A stretch of 63,892 bases of DNA from Triangularia verruculosa. Its lineage: Eukaryota; Ascomycota; Sordariomycetes; Sordariales; Podosporaceae. The stretch's first letter is position 1. Each line of letters starts with the position of its first letter. Made by a program: the position numbers and the translations under genes. A model generated the notes under the pieces. The model did no database searches, was not told the origin of the DNA, and saw nothing but the letters and a program-made list of their open reading frames with translations. Location of the stretch: the NCBI GenBank assembly GCA_033296885.1, contig MU864035.1, positions 1 through 63,892 on the forward strand. The letters are read 5' to 3'. Below, in pieces: positions 44,750 through 54,973 of the stretch.

Positions 44750-45014
44750 GGCGGTGGGTCGGCTTCGATAGCATCAATACGTATTACGGTTGGTTGGATG
44801 TGTGCTACCTTCTTGCCATCTCTGTGATATATTTTCCGGTCTTCTTTTGGGCCAAGGTATCACGGGAGCAAATCAGTGTCCACCATCCAGAGGTTCAATT
44901 TCGGCATTGCCAGCATTCACTTCGGTGAGATGGTTTTGCCTGAGACACCAGCATCAGTAAATAATGATTCTTTCTATTCAGTAAGATTTATTTATCCGCC
45001 GTATCTGTCAACTT

Positions 45015-46301
45015 CTAATATCCCTCCTTTTTGTTCACTTTGTTGACCGGCTCCCTATCTTCGCTCAGTCTCCTGAGGTTGTATTCCAAGATTGACAAGA
45101 CTCTTTCGTTGTAGTGGGTTGATGCACCGGAGACATGTGGAGTGATGATGACATTCTCCGTATTCCACAGCTCATGTCCATCTGGGAGAGGCTCGGGGTC
45201 CGTCACATCGAGCGCAGCGCCCCTAATAAGACCCTCCTTGAGCGCATTGATGAGGTCGGGCGTGTTAACCACAGGCCCACGGGCAATGTTGGAAACAAAT
45301 GTCCTGCGCTTTTTGCCCTCTGCTGCCAACAGCTCAAACTCGGCAGCCGAGAGCAGGTGCTCGGTACTGGGTGTCAGAGGGGTGGCGATAACTAGTAAGT
45401 CAAGTCCAGAGGCGAGGAAGGCGTGCAAGTCTTCGGTGGAAGACCCCGAGAACCACTTGGAGGGATAAATGCCATCGGGATCGCCAAGCCCTGGGGGTGT
45501 CCATGAGGTGTCTTTCTTCGATGCGGGCGTGGTGCGTGGGTGGAGGGTGTAGGCGTAAACATTCATGCCCATGGCTGTGGCTAGACGGGCTGTTTGGCGG
45601 CCTATCGAGCCGTAGCCTAGAATTCCTCTGGCGGTGTGTTAGTTTTCGTGGTCCGCAAACAAAACTTATGCTGTCAACGTATGAAGAGAAATCAAGGCGT
45701 CACTAACATTGTCTTTTGGACGGCATCATCAATCAAGTTTAGGTCAGATCGATCCCATCTACCTTCTTTCTGCTTCTCCTGATACTGAGGAACTGGAGAA
45801 TCAAATGTTAGTCATCAGATTAGCAGAGAAGTAACACTTAGTATCAGACATACAGCGATGTTGGAAGGCCAGATAGGTCCCGATGATCCATTCCGATATC
45901 TGGGGCCCATGGACACCATTGGCGGTGCAGAAGCTAGCATCGGTGTCCTTGAAGATCGGCAAACCGAGCACATGGTTGGCACCAGCACTTAGTTCATCGG
46001 ATTAGTCTCTGTACAAGATCCGTGATCGAGGTAGTGCCGATTCTCACCTCATCAGCTGGACGTATTCTAATTTCGGGGCCTGTTCCGGCGTCGGCAGCAC
46101 GGTAAATGTCAACAGGACTGTCACATCCTTCCATTCCTCGTCCGGAAATGGGGCCCAAGTTTGATCCCATTCCTGCTGTCGATAGGCGGCCACTTGCAGG
46201 CCTGGAAACTCGATTTTGAGCTTCTCAATGAATTCGGCTGGTTGGTCCCATGGCATGACCATCATAAGCTTGTGACCCCTCAGGGTCTTGTTGGTCCCCA
46301 T
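45015..46301 (-). CDS. D-isomer-specific 2-hydroxyacid dehydrogenase
   Basis: A cytosolic NAD(P)H-dependent oxidoreductase interconverting 2-oxo acids and D-2-hydroxy acids. Four exons (46301-46048, 45987-45854, 45792-45708, 45627-45015) give 361 residues with consistent phases. The cofactor motif GYGSIG is in the early part of exon 4 (IGILGYGSIGRQ). The catalytic Arg lies in NIARGPVVNT, Glu in DVTDPEPLP, and His in ITPHVSG, all intact. The exon 2 segment FCTANGVHGPQISEWIIG matches the family's substrate-domain/hinge region. Start MGTNKTLRGHKL gives a normal N-terminus. It stands alone with no visible link to its neighbours, and the exact substrate is unknown. Confidence 0.9.
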
Positions 46302-46732
46302 TATTATTGAGGCCGAGTGGAGGCTGAGAGGATTTGAAGGAAGTTGCAGTCTGTGGATAAGTCATAAGATTGAGTTGTAGCTGGCATATGCATTTTTGAC
46401 AGCCAAGTCTGCGGGGATCCAGCCACATCCCGAGGTGTCCTGTTGAGCCGGGATAGCACGCCTTTGGGATGATGAGATGTGGGGTGCTTCCTTTCCCTTA
46501 TGGGTATAACTCCTCTGAAGCTAGCTGGAATCGGGAATTATCTCCCATTCACGCGCTACAGTGGAGTTTTGAGGTCTGGAAACATCGGAACCGGCCGTTC
46601 TGACCCTCATGCTTCCTTGGGGGTAGTGTAGCATTTGGCAAGCGGGCGAACGACGTTCGCACAGCAAGTTTCAAGCCCGACCACTCCATATTTATATTCG
46701 CAGAGATATTTCACAACTCTGTAATCACCAAA
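46302..46732. other. Upstream region of the hydroxyacid dehydrogenase
   Basis: About 430 bp holding the dehydrogenase promoter (on its right side) and the downstream side of the P450 pseudogene. No gene or repeat is seen. Confidence 0.4.
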
Positions 46733-48420
46733 TTACGCCTCATGCAACCTAATCTGCACACCACTCCCGCTTCTGTTCTCAATGGTATGGTGAAACCTCA
46801 TCGGTGCATCCGCCGGCTCTTGTGCGTTCTCGATCTTATCATCCCCCTGCAGTAATCTCACAATCACAGTCTTCGTCCGGGCAAATTGTTCTATCTTTCG
46901 TCAATAATGAACTCGAAGCCAAACTTGCGACCCCCGTTTTCCTCCCACCTTTCAGGTCGGATGTCGTCCACGTCAGGACCCCATATATCATCCCTTCTAG
47001 TCATTGCATACGTGGGAATGAGGACCCGCTTTCCCTTTGGCACAAATATAGGGCTTTTGCCGTCTGCACCGCCGCCGCGTGGCAGGACTGTGTTTCGAAT
47101 TGCCACACGTTCGTTGAGCGGGATGACTGGAGCCATCCGAAGGGCCTCGTTGATCACCGAGGTGATATAGGGGACAAAATTTCGAAGCTCCTTGAAGTCG
47201 ATGCCGCTCGGTTCAGATGGTTTATACGGACCAAACTGCTGCAGGATCTGCTCCCTGAGCTTGTTGAAGACCTCTGGGTGGCGCGACAAGAAGTAAAAAA
47301 TCCATCCAATGAGCGAAGCTGTGGTGTCTCGGCCGGCGGTGAGGATGTTGAGAGTCTGGCTGCGCAGCTCAACGGGGTCTTGTGTGACCTTTGCGAGCTC
47401 GTCCAGGAGGATGTAGCGGCGAGTTGACAGGCCAGTTTCAGACTCGATCCCGGCCAAATACTTGTCTCCGCGTTGGAGCCCCAGCTGTACGAACCACTCG
47501 GCATATTTGTGCACCGCAGCGCAGTGTGCGTTGAACTCCTTGGTCGGCAGCAGCCAGCGGTATTTCCAGAGAGCTCCCCGTGTCTCTACCCACGCCTTTC
47601 CAGCATCCATGTGGGTGCCGATGTTCTCTCGATCAGGAGATTCATACCCAGGGAAAACAGGCAGCTCAACCCGCTCCGATGGGTTTTGAGAGTGGACAGA
47701 GTACCCATAGATCAATTCGGTGGTAATATCCAGCGTCATGTTGTAAAAGAGGGGCTGCATGTCGAACTTGGTGGTCCATCCTTTCTCTGAACTGGCGCCG
47801 TAGGATCTGTCCATGGCAGAGAATAGGTAACTGCTGGACATGGCGCTCAATCAGATCAAGATCGTTGATTTGGCCTTTGGTGAACTAAGGTCGCACAAGA
47901 GCACGTAAGTGCTTCCAGGCCTCCTCTGCTGGTGAAGACGCCGTCCCCAAAAAGAGGTCTCCAACTGGCATTCCGAGCCTCTCCGACTTCCCAGTCCGCA
48001 GCCTTGCCAGCAAGCATGGCTTGGACATTGGAAGGGTCACGGGTCACGATGAGCTCGTAGTCGGCAATCGGAACGACACAGGTATGTACGTCTCCACCCA
48101 TCTCCTTGTCGATAGTTTCGACGACGTACTGGGGTCCTTTGTCAGCGTTTGTGGCCTTCACGCTTTCAACGAGACGACCGAACCCCATAAAACCTTTGGT
48201 GGGCATCACAGGAGCGGGTCATGCGACAGCTCTCTTGCGTGGGAAGTCGGGTTAGTGGACAGATGGCTTGAGCTCTGTTCGGGAGCAAGTAGGTACTTTG
48301 GAGTTCTGCATGTATCATACTTGTCGGATGATTCCCTTGTACAGTATCAACTCGGAGCTTTGGATGGCTGGGAAAAGGCGTGCCTTCTGCTAGTTCCATC
48401 ACATTCTGTTTTTGCGACAA
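46733..48420 (-). pseudogene. Cytochrome P450 pseudogene (CYP52-like), heme loop deleted
   Basis: Homology runs leftwards from about 48210: PTKGFMGFGRLVES, then DVHTCVVPIADYELIVTRDP, the I-helix oxygen-binding motif AGRDTTAS, the K-helix NEALR and the meander RPERW with GGRKFGFEFI. Family members are ER-bound alkane/fatty-acid-type hydroxylases. Several lesions are visible. A frameshift lies at GVFTSRG/EAWKH (about 47935). A TAG replaces the Gln codon of RPQF (about 47890). Another frame change lies near 47850. At about 46890 the whole heme-binding loop, including the cysteine ligand, is missing: FEFI is followed by IDER and TAG, and the next family segment (EQFARTKTVIVRLLQ) continues in another frame down to the TAA at 46733. 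The N-terminal anchor is not clear. Non-functional. Confidence 0.88.
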
Positions 48421-48726
48421 AGCAAATCATACAATCACAAGGGCATTGTTAAAGGACAAAGGCATTCTGTACTTTTCTGAGCATCCCGGCTTTCCTGTGA
48501 TTCCTGGCGCTTCTATGAAACCATTTTTTTCAAAACATAACGCATATTCTCAGAACAATGAAGGTCAGAGTGAACACGAAATAATCCCGATGCCAAGATG
48601 AAAAGTATTTAAACTGCGAAAATGCCACCAATTTATGGCATAGGTCCAAATATCTTCACTGCAGCACCACGAGAACGTCAGCAACTGTCCCTATATTTGT
48701 GACACCACATTACCTACCTATACAAC
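48421..48726. other. Intergenic region before the 556-residue ORF
   Basis: About 300 bp of moderately AT-rich sequence, presumably the promoter of the rightward gene at 48727. No specific element is identified. Confidence 0.35.
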
Positions 48727-50397
48727 ATGGCTCCTAGCACGCCGTCGGAACCTAAAACCGGTACGCTGGGCTCCCTCCAGCGGACACGCGACCTCGTTTG
48801 GGCTCTGCTTCGATCACGTACTCTGTCGGCCGAAGACCAGCTGAACTTGGCCCTCACTAACAAGCACATGGCCGGCATTGTTGACATTGAACGAACTCGC
48901 CTCAACGTCATAGACGTCCCCTTTGAATTCGAAGATAGTCTTGTCAAGCAGGCCATTGAATGCAACCGCCCTGATTGGCTCGAATACCTCCTCGGCCTCG
49001 GAGACTTTACAAGTGAGGGAGGCAAAGAGTCCATAAATTGGCTGCTCCTTCACTGTTGTGATCACTCTGACGACGAGTACAACCAAATGAATTGCACAAG
49101 GGGCACACATCAACTCATGGAGCTCTGCTTGCGATTCGACGCAGTGCGTTGCCTTCAGTCCTTGATCAAGTTCTGCGACGAGACCTACTTCAACTACGAC
49201 CCTGAATGGCTCTACCGCAAAGCAAAGCTGATTGCGTGGAAGGAGCGCCGGGTCCAAGGTCTTTCTTTCTTGCATTCTCATCAGCGATCTAATGGAGAGC
49301 CACTGGAAGAGTTGTGGAGCTATCTGCTAACTCAAGCTCGAAACTCCTTCCATGTGAAGGCGCTGGCTCGCGTGATGGCCCCAGATACGGACTATTTTCC
49401 TTACTTGGTTCATCATTGTGGGAGACTAGGTGAGTGCTCGCCGTTTGTTCTGCTTGAGTTAATCAAGAGAATGCCAGCGGAGAGGCTCACGGAGCAGGTG
49501 AACTTTCGAGGCATGCTGACCACCGTCCTCTCTATTGCTTCTGCGGGACTCCGGCTGTCGAGTATCAAGCTTCTGCTGGGGCAAGGAGGCATAAAGAGGC
49601 CTTTTGAGCACTATCATCGGGACCCAGCCAGAGGGTTCCTGTCGAACCCCCTGTTTGCGTTGTTGGCGGATCTGTCTTTGCCGTATAGCGGGAACATGGG
49701 GTTTTCGTGCAGCGAATCACCAAAGGACTGGCTAGCCAGAGCCCAGGAAATGACAAGAGACTTGCACACTGCGGTAAAGCTGTTCAAGGTGCATGCCACG
49801 GAGGAATTCCAGTTCGAGCTTAAGAAGCACATGGAGATGAACACTATGGCATGCACCCTCCTCATCGATCGGTTACGAGACTGGTTCATCGATGTGGTCA
49901 GAACAAACCTTAGTTCAGAGGACCAGGACAAACTCCTTGAATGGCATCTGCCTGAGGAAGACCTGGCCTTAGAATGGAGAAAGGGTGTTTCCGGCCACAT
50001 GCTACGCTCGATCCTGAACAGCAATCACCTGAACCTACTTGACCAAAACCTTGTCTTGGTGTGGGACTTGCTCCGAACCCACGAGATTGAACAAGAGGCC
50101 GAGTCACTTTTGAAGTCAACGCATGATCAAATCTGTGAGAAAGTCGAGGTCCCTTGCATGTGGTCGAGTGTCGACTATCTTTATGCCCTCATCGCAGCTC
50201 CTGAACGTATGGAAGCTGCCGAGTACCAAGATATTATGAAGATGGTGAGCGCACCGTCTGAACTCCCCGATCTTGATCTTGAAGAAGAAAGGTTCGGGAG
50301 AATCATTCAAGAATTGCGAGACCACAGGGCTGAATCTAGACTGTCATGTTACACGGTTTCGCCGGCAACGTCGGAAGCGGGTGAACTGGGCCCATAG
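48727..50397 (+). CDS. Hypothetical protein, 556 residues
   Basis: An intronless frame from ATG 48727. It is hydrophilic, with no signal peptide or membrane segment and even coding-like composition. The N-terminus (RTRDLVWALLRSRTLSAEDQLNLALTNKHMAGIVD) resembles a degenerate F-box. The following part has helical Leu-rich units such as SLVKQAIECNRPDWLEYLLGLG that look like eroded ankyrin-type helices. The C-terminus is acidic. I do not recognise a defined family. Length and frame quality argue strongly that it is a real gene; a scaffold-type F-box/ankyrin derivative is the best guess and is inference only. Confidence 0.7.
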   Translation: MAPSTPSEPKTGTLGSLQRTRDLVWALLRSRTLSAEDQLNLALTNKHMAGIVDIERTRLNVIDVPFEFEDSLVKQAIECNRPDWLEYLLGLGDFTSEGGKESINWLLLHCCDHSDDEYNQMNCTRGTHQLMELCLRFDAVRCLQSLIKFCDETYFNYDPEWLYRKAKLIAWKERRVQGLSFLHSHQRSNGEPLEELWSYLLTQARNSFHVKALARVMAPDTDYFPYLVHHCGRLGECSPFVLLELIKRMPAERLTEQVNFRGMLTTVLSIASAGLRLSSIKLLLGQGGIKRPFEHYHRDPARGFLSNPLFALLADLSLPYSGNMGFSCSESPKDWLARAQEMTRDLHTAVKLFKVHATEEFQFELKKHMEMNTMACTLLIDRLRDWFIDVVRTNLSSEDQDKLLEWHLPEEDLALEWRKGVSGHMLRSILNSNHLNLLDQNLVLVWDLLRTHEIEQEAESLLKSTHDQICEKVEVPCMWSSVDYLYALIAAPERMEAAEYQDIMKMVSAPSELPDLDLEEERFGRIIQELRDHRAESRLSCYTVSPATSEAGELGP

Positions 50398-50590
50398 TTG
50401 TTCAAACATAGGCAGGGGACGCAATTCTTTTTTCAATAAACACCTAAGTAGTCTGTGACTAGATACTCTTGGTTTCTCCTTTTCCTCTGCAACTATATGA
50501 ACTCATTTTGCTGGTGTTTTAAGATGTGTATGCCCCCTCTCTTAAAATATGCCTGTATTCTATTCTGAAAGCACCTTGCTTCCCCTTCCT

Positions 50591-52216
50591 TCACAAAAGA
50601 CCGCACATAGCTAATACAACTGTTCTCGACCCCTCCTCGCCATTAACATCACCCACGTAGCCGAGTTTGCCCAGGCCAACCTTCGTGAATGCCACAGCTG
50701 CTTCACGAGAAGTCGGCGTCTCGGTGTACCAGGCATCTGAGCTGGCTACATGGTCCACAAACAAGGCCTTCTGGCTGTATGAAGACGGGAGCCGCCGGGC
50801 TAATTGAGCATCACCAACGGCCTGTTGCCGCAATGTGACAGTTTCACGGTGATATGAACCCCGCCTCCAAGGCAGACCGACTCGTGCAAAGAACCGATCA
50901 AACTCGCCTTGGTTGACAAAATTACTGAACAGCCCCGCCACTATCACGGTAGCACCGCCTCGGAGGCGGTCAATAACACGTTCCCAGACCTTCTTCTGCC
51001 GTGCTAAGCCGCCATCAGCTACGAAGATTATAGACGGCGGAGGCTCCTGGTTCAGCATCTGCAGGGCGGCTTTCGGTGTGGTGGCGGTCTCCATCGTGGC
51101 TTTTGACTTGAATTGCGACAGTAAATCCGAACGCAGGTCGTTCAACATGTCCTCCCACTCAAAGCACAGCGTGAGGATACGAGGATGTGTTGCTTGCTGT
51201 GATTCTGCTGCCGGCCCGCGGGTGTTGTTTGGTGTCTCATACACAGGAACAAACTCGCTAGTATCGGTGTCAATCATGATCATAGCATCTTCGCTCTCTT
51301 GCCAGGCGTCTATGCAGTGATACAGCGCCACGCATGCCTCTTCTGGAGTCCTTAGACCAAACATCGTAGGCATAGCAGGTTCGTCATCGGAGTCAACCAG
51401 GGCATTCCAGAAGTGTGGATTGGCAGTATGAACCCGCCGGATGAGTGCGCGGTACTGAGTTCTTAGTCTTTCGACGAGTGTTGACATTGTTTGCAAATCG
51501 ATGGCGTGCACTTTATTTCGCACGAGTTTCCCAACGGGCCGGTATGGCTCTCGGTTGCCGTTCTCGATGGCTGTCTGCCAATGATCCATGTCGAGGTAGA
51601 GACGGAGCTTCAGAAGCGTAAGCATGGAAAGATGACAGAGGCTCGTATCCTCGGAGAACATGTCAATAGGCTCGAATACGTCGGCCCCATGGATGTCGAG
51701 ATGCGGCAGGGTGGTATCGCCCCAGTTGTAGGTCCCATCAGGGTCGGCCGTGGCCCACCACTTGAGAAAGTCGTAGCATTCTTGCTCTCGGCCAAGGCGA
51801 AGGAACAGGCCCGGGATGATGTCTCTCACCCCGAGGTTGTCGCTACGACAGAGGCGCAGCATGTCGAGAAAGTGTTCCAGCGCCTTTTCAACTGCAGCTC
51901 GAGTGTCGACTTGGAGCAAGGCGTCAGCAGCAGCATGACGGGCCCTCATGTAGTCCCGTGTATCCGTTATGCCCCAGAAGTGACCCACGCCATTGTTGAA
52001 CATGTCGTCCGGTTTTGCACGGAGTAACGCTTCCTCCCGCTCCAGCTCCTCTCGCGTCTTTTTGATCTCGTTGCATGCCGTTTTGTGCTCTGGACGATGT
52101 GAAAGCTGATGATCGGCGCCACAATAGTTGACAACTTTGCAGCCACCGCAAAGCCGAAGGCCTGCCACCGCCTCACAGATTGGGCAACACCTTGGCGGTA
52201 GCTCGAAACCTTTCAT
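50591..52216 (-). CDS. MYND-type zinc-finger protein
   Basis: An intronless 541-residue frame from ATG 52216 (MKGFELPPRCCPICEA). The open frame continues upstream but without a better ATG. Residues 10-47 form a MYND finger: CCPIC, LCGGC, VNYCGADHQLSHRPEHKTAC, with Cys/His ligands in the usual order. MYND fingers bind proline-rich peptides in partner proteins. A helical region (about 50-400) follows, then a segment near 385-440 (PPSIIFVADGGLARQKKVWERVIDRL) that looks like a Rossmann-type alpha/beta unit. There is no SET domain, so this is not a SMYD methyltransferase. This architecture is common in large expanded families of ascomycetes; the role is unknown. Confidence 0.85.
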   Translation of the reverse strand: MKGFELPPRCCPICEAVAGLRLCGGCKVVNYCGADHQLSHRPEHKTACNEIKKTREELEREEALLRAKPDDMFNNGVGHFWGITDTRDYMRARHAAADALLQVDTRAAVEKALEHFLDMLRLCRSDNLGVRDIIPGLFLRLGREQECYDFLKWWATADPDGTYNWGDTTLPHLDIHGADVFEPIDMFSEDTSLCHLSMLTLLKLRLYLDMDHWQTAIENGNREPYRPVGKLVRNKVHAIDLQTMSTLVERLRTQYRALIRRVHTANPHFWNALVDSDDEPAMPTMFGLRTPEEACVALYHCIDAWQESEDAMIMIDTDTSEFVPVYETPNNTRGPAAESQQATHPRILTLCFEWEDMLNDLRSDLLSQFKSKATMETATTPKAALQMLNQEPPPSIIFVADGGLARQKKVWERVIDRLRGGATVIVAGLFSNFVNQGEFDRFFARVGLPWRRGSYHRETVTLRQQAVGDAQLARRLPSSYSQKALFVDHVASSDAWYTETPTSREAAVAFTKVGLGKLGYVGDVNGEEGSRTVVLAMCGLL

Positions 52217-52509
52217 GACGACAGGGCCTCGAATCAAGTGGGAAAGGGGTGGTAGGTAGAATATGGGATTGGAATACCGAAGGAGAGGATGTGCTTGAGT
52301 AAATTTTGAGGACAAAGCTAAAATGGCCGGACAATGAGGTGGGGAATGCAGAACAAACCAACATGTGTGGGGTCACCACCTGATAAACAACTGCAAACAG
52401 TCATCCCTAGCAACAATGCCACCCATACTTGTCAAAGTCAAGAATATTCAGCTTTGATCACAATCTATCTCTATACCGTATACATGTTTTCCCTTGTGGA
52501 AGTTGTGGG

Positions 52510-53953
52510 CTAGAAACCACCAGCTCGCTCTTGCGACCTGATCCCGCTCAAGGAGTGTGAAGAAACGGACACTTCCATGGTTCTCTGGATCCCCCCCACC
52601 TCCAAATCATTTCTATCGAAAGGATGAGTGTTCTTGTCACTGCTGACTAGCGGAATGGCATCAAAGCTTGGCCGAAGGTGCAGGCTCGGCTCCTGTCCTT
52701 CGGCGTCCGAGTCAAACTTACGCCCGCCCTTGAAACCACGTGCCGCGGTACTCTGACTGTGGTGGGATTCAAAGTGGTTGTTCCCAGATGAGGATGTAAT
52801 CTGTCTGGTACCTCTACTATCGCCGTACGTAGTGATCTTGGTTTTGGCGTAGCGGTAGAGCGGGCCAAGCGTTGGGAGCGATGCGCAAACCATGAGAATA
52901 CAGCCCTCTGCCACGCCGAGAATGTCGAGATAAGGTACGGGATCTGCTCGAGAGAATCAGTTTCAGATCGGTAATCGAGAGGCCGACCTGGTCTTACACG
53001 TGAAGTCTGTAGCTAAGATCTCAAAAATCTCTCCGAAAATAGCGAGCTTGTAGATCGACACGACAAAGGCCAAAGCACTAAGCCCTAAAGCTGTGGCAAC
53101 TGCAATACGCGTCTTCAACGGCATGTTGAGGCGCATGATGAAAGGGATGGGGTAGAAGGCAAAGAATACATCGAGGAATGCACTATATGCGCTGGTGAAG
53201 TAGCCAAGGTCGGCCATAATCTCTAAACGGTGGTGTTAGGATGAACTTCCTTTCGACGATGGGTGTCAGGTAGTTAAAGGGTCGTCACTTACTAATCGGC
53301 GCGCATGTGCCCTCTCCCTGTAGTAGGTTGATTAGCAAGCCCAGCTCAAGACTGCACAGGTGGAATCACTGACGCTTCTGTCCCATCCATATTCGACCGG
53401 GTCACACTGCTTGTACCACCAAATGGATGTGGCCAGAATGCATGCTTGCGAGCTGATGGCGAGGCCCCAAAAAAGAACGGTGGTCTTGATGCCAGGACTG
53501 AGAATACGCTCGAGTGTCGAGATGATCGCAAACTTGGGCAGAGAAAAGGTCCAGATGAGGACAGAACTGATGATAACGTTGTATTTGAGCGCAGGTACAA
53601 CGTTCTCCGGTGGAACAGTCGCAATTATTTTTCCAAGGCCGTACTGAGAGCCCAAGGTGATCAGGATGCAGGTCGCCAGGAATACCGCGAGGCAGAAAAG
53701 CGTGATGTAGTCATCCAACCCAGCCTCCACCCTTGGAACTGGATCTACAGTAGACTCGAAGAGCGACAACCACTACACTGGGTCGTCAGTTCATGTGGAC
53801 CATTGGGATTGGGCTAGAGTAGTGCCCGCAGGCTCTGTGCACAGTATTAAAGGCATGAAAGATATGAACAAACTTACACGAGGTCACTGCAAACATTGCC
53901 CAGCATGCTCGGTCTGCAACCGCCCCCCAGTCCTCAACCTCCCATAAGCCCAT
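52510..53953 (-). pseudogene. Rhodopsin-like 7-TM fungal membrane protein with an apparent frameshift
   Basis: Five exons can be placed (53953-53878, 53772-53374, 53317-53293, 53222-52998, 52943-52510). They encode a protein of the fungal rhodopsin-like (PTH11-related/SAT4) membrane family: first segment AMFAVTSLVVALRVYCR, then GLDDYITLFCLAVFLA, then GYFTSAYSAFLDVFFAFYPIPFI and RIAVATALGLSALAFVVSIYK, with a Ser/His-rich cytoplasmic tail. There is no CFEM domain. The conserved arginine-rich end of helix 1 (RVYCRSSSKGG) and the conserved GLDDY are in different frames, and the exon lengths sum to 3n+1. Thus one extra base (or two missing) lies near 53710-53725. It is either a recent pseudogene or a sequencing/assembly error; the rest is intact. 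Confidence 0.65.
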
Positions 53954-54973
53954 GATTGTGGATTCCCTCGCGAATCGGTCGTCAATCGTCTGGGGAGCAC
54001 TTCGAAGTGCCCACTTGTCAAAAAATCTGGGGGCACCACTGAATTTGTAACAATGGGACCTGTCGATCCTGCAGGCCGCTTGCCAGATCTGGCACGTCTG
54101 GTTGCCCATTCTGAATTGTTCCAGTCCCTTCCCATGCATCCATGGCATCGGGTTTTACGGCACGGCATGCAAGACAGGGAGTGTCTCGGTTCTTGACCCA
54201 GTAACCGCAATCCGGCCTGTGGCTCTCCTTGCGATTGGCGAACTCCCCATGCTTCAGAGTTGCCATTGCAGCCCCTCGCTCGAATCCCATGCTCGGCGCC
54301 ATGCGGGGGGGGGGTGCATATTTGCATTTTGAAATCGGGTCCCACCTAGACGGAATGGTGTGCCAGGTCGATCAATAGGAGAGCCCCGGATTGAGGACTT
54401 TGGTGATACCATCTCGTGCCAGAGTTCGCGATGATCACTGTTTGTTATTCGGTCCCAAGCCCCAAGCTTGCAACAAGACCATACCAGCATCTTTTCTAGT
54501 GGCTGAGCTTGGAAGAGCACCAGGTTCTGTTTGCCATCCATCTTGGCGGGAGAGTGTGGAAATTAATACGGTCCCATTCGATATGCTGCTGAGTTTTCTG
54601 GACCTTCACTTCAGGTGACCAGGGGCGCATAATGCAACACCAAAGCTTTCTTTTTCTTGTTCATTCCCACCTTGGCGATCCAGCCAGCCAGCCAGCAAAC
54701 TCCCTCGCCGAGACGGGGCTTCTGCCGACCATCAGTCCCATTCCTCATTCAGAATCCACTAGCGCGGTGCCCAATGAATCCCCTGTCGCCTGCTGAGTTT
54801 TCTTGGGGCAACGGGGAACCGGAAAGCGAGGGGCTCCAGTCTTGGATCAAGAGGGGTGAGCCATTGTGCAGTAGTGTGTTTTGACGTCGATGATGATAAA
54901 TAAGAAGGGCCCGTAACAAATCGGCGACCACCGACAACCCCCAGCACATCCATTATTGGGTCGACATTGCAAC
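53954..54973. other. Intergenic region between the rhodopsin-like gene and the O-methyltransferase
   Basis: About 1.0 kb with no supported gene. It carries a G-run of ten near 54305-54314 and should hold the divergent promoters of the two flanking genes. Confidence 0.4.

Noticed and set aside
46804..47427. 207-codon plus-strand frame over the P450 region
   Set aside because: It is antisense to the P450 pseudogene, which has recognisable I-helix and ExxR motifs.
52216..52315. Upstream extension of the MYND protein (and similar extensions at 43586 and 42058)
   Set aside because: These extensions begin at TTG rather than ATG, and the family homology begins at or after the first ATG.
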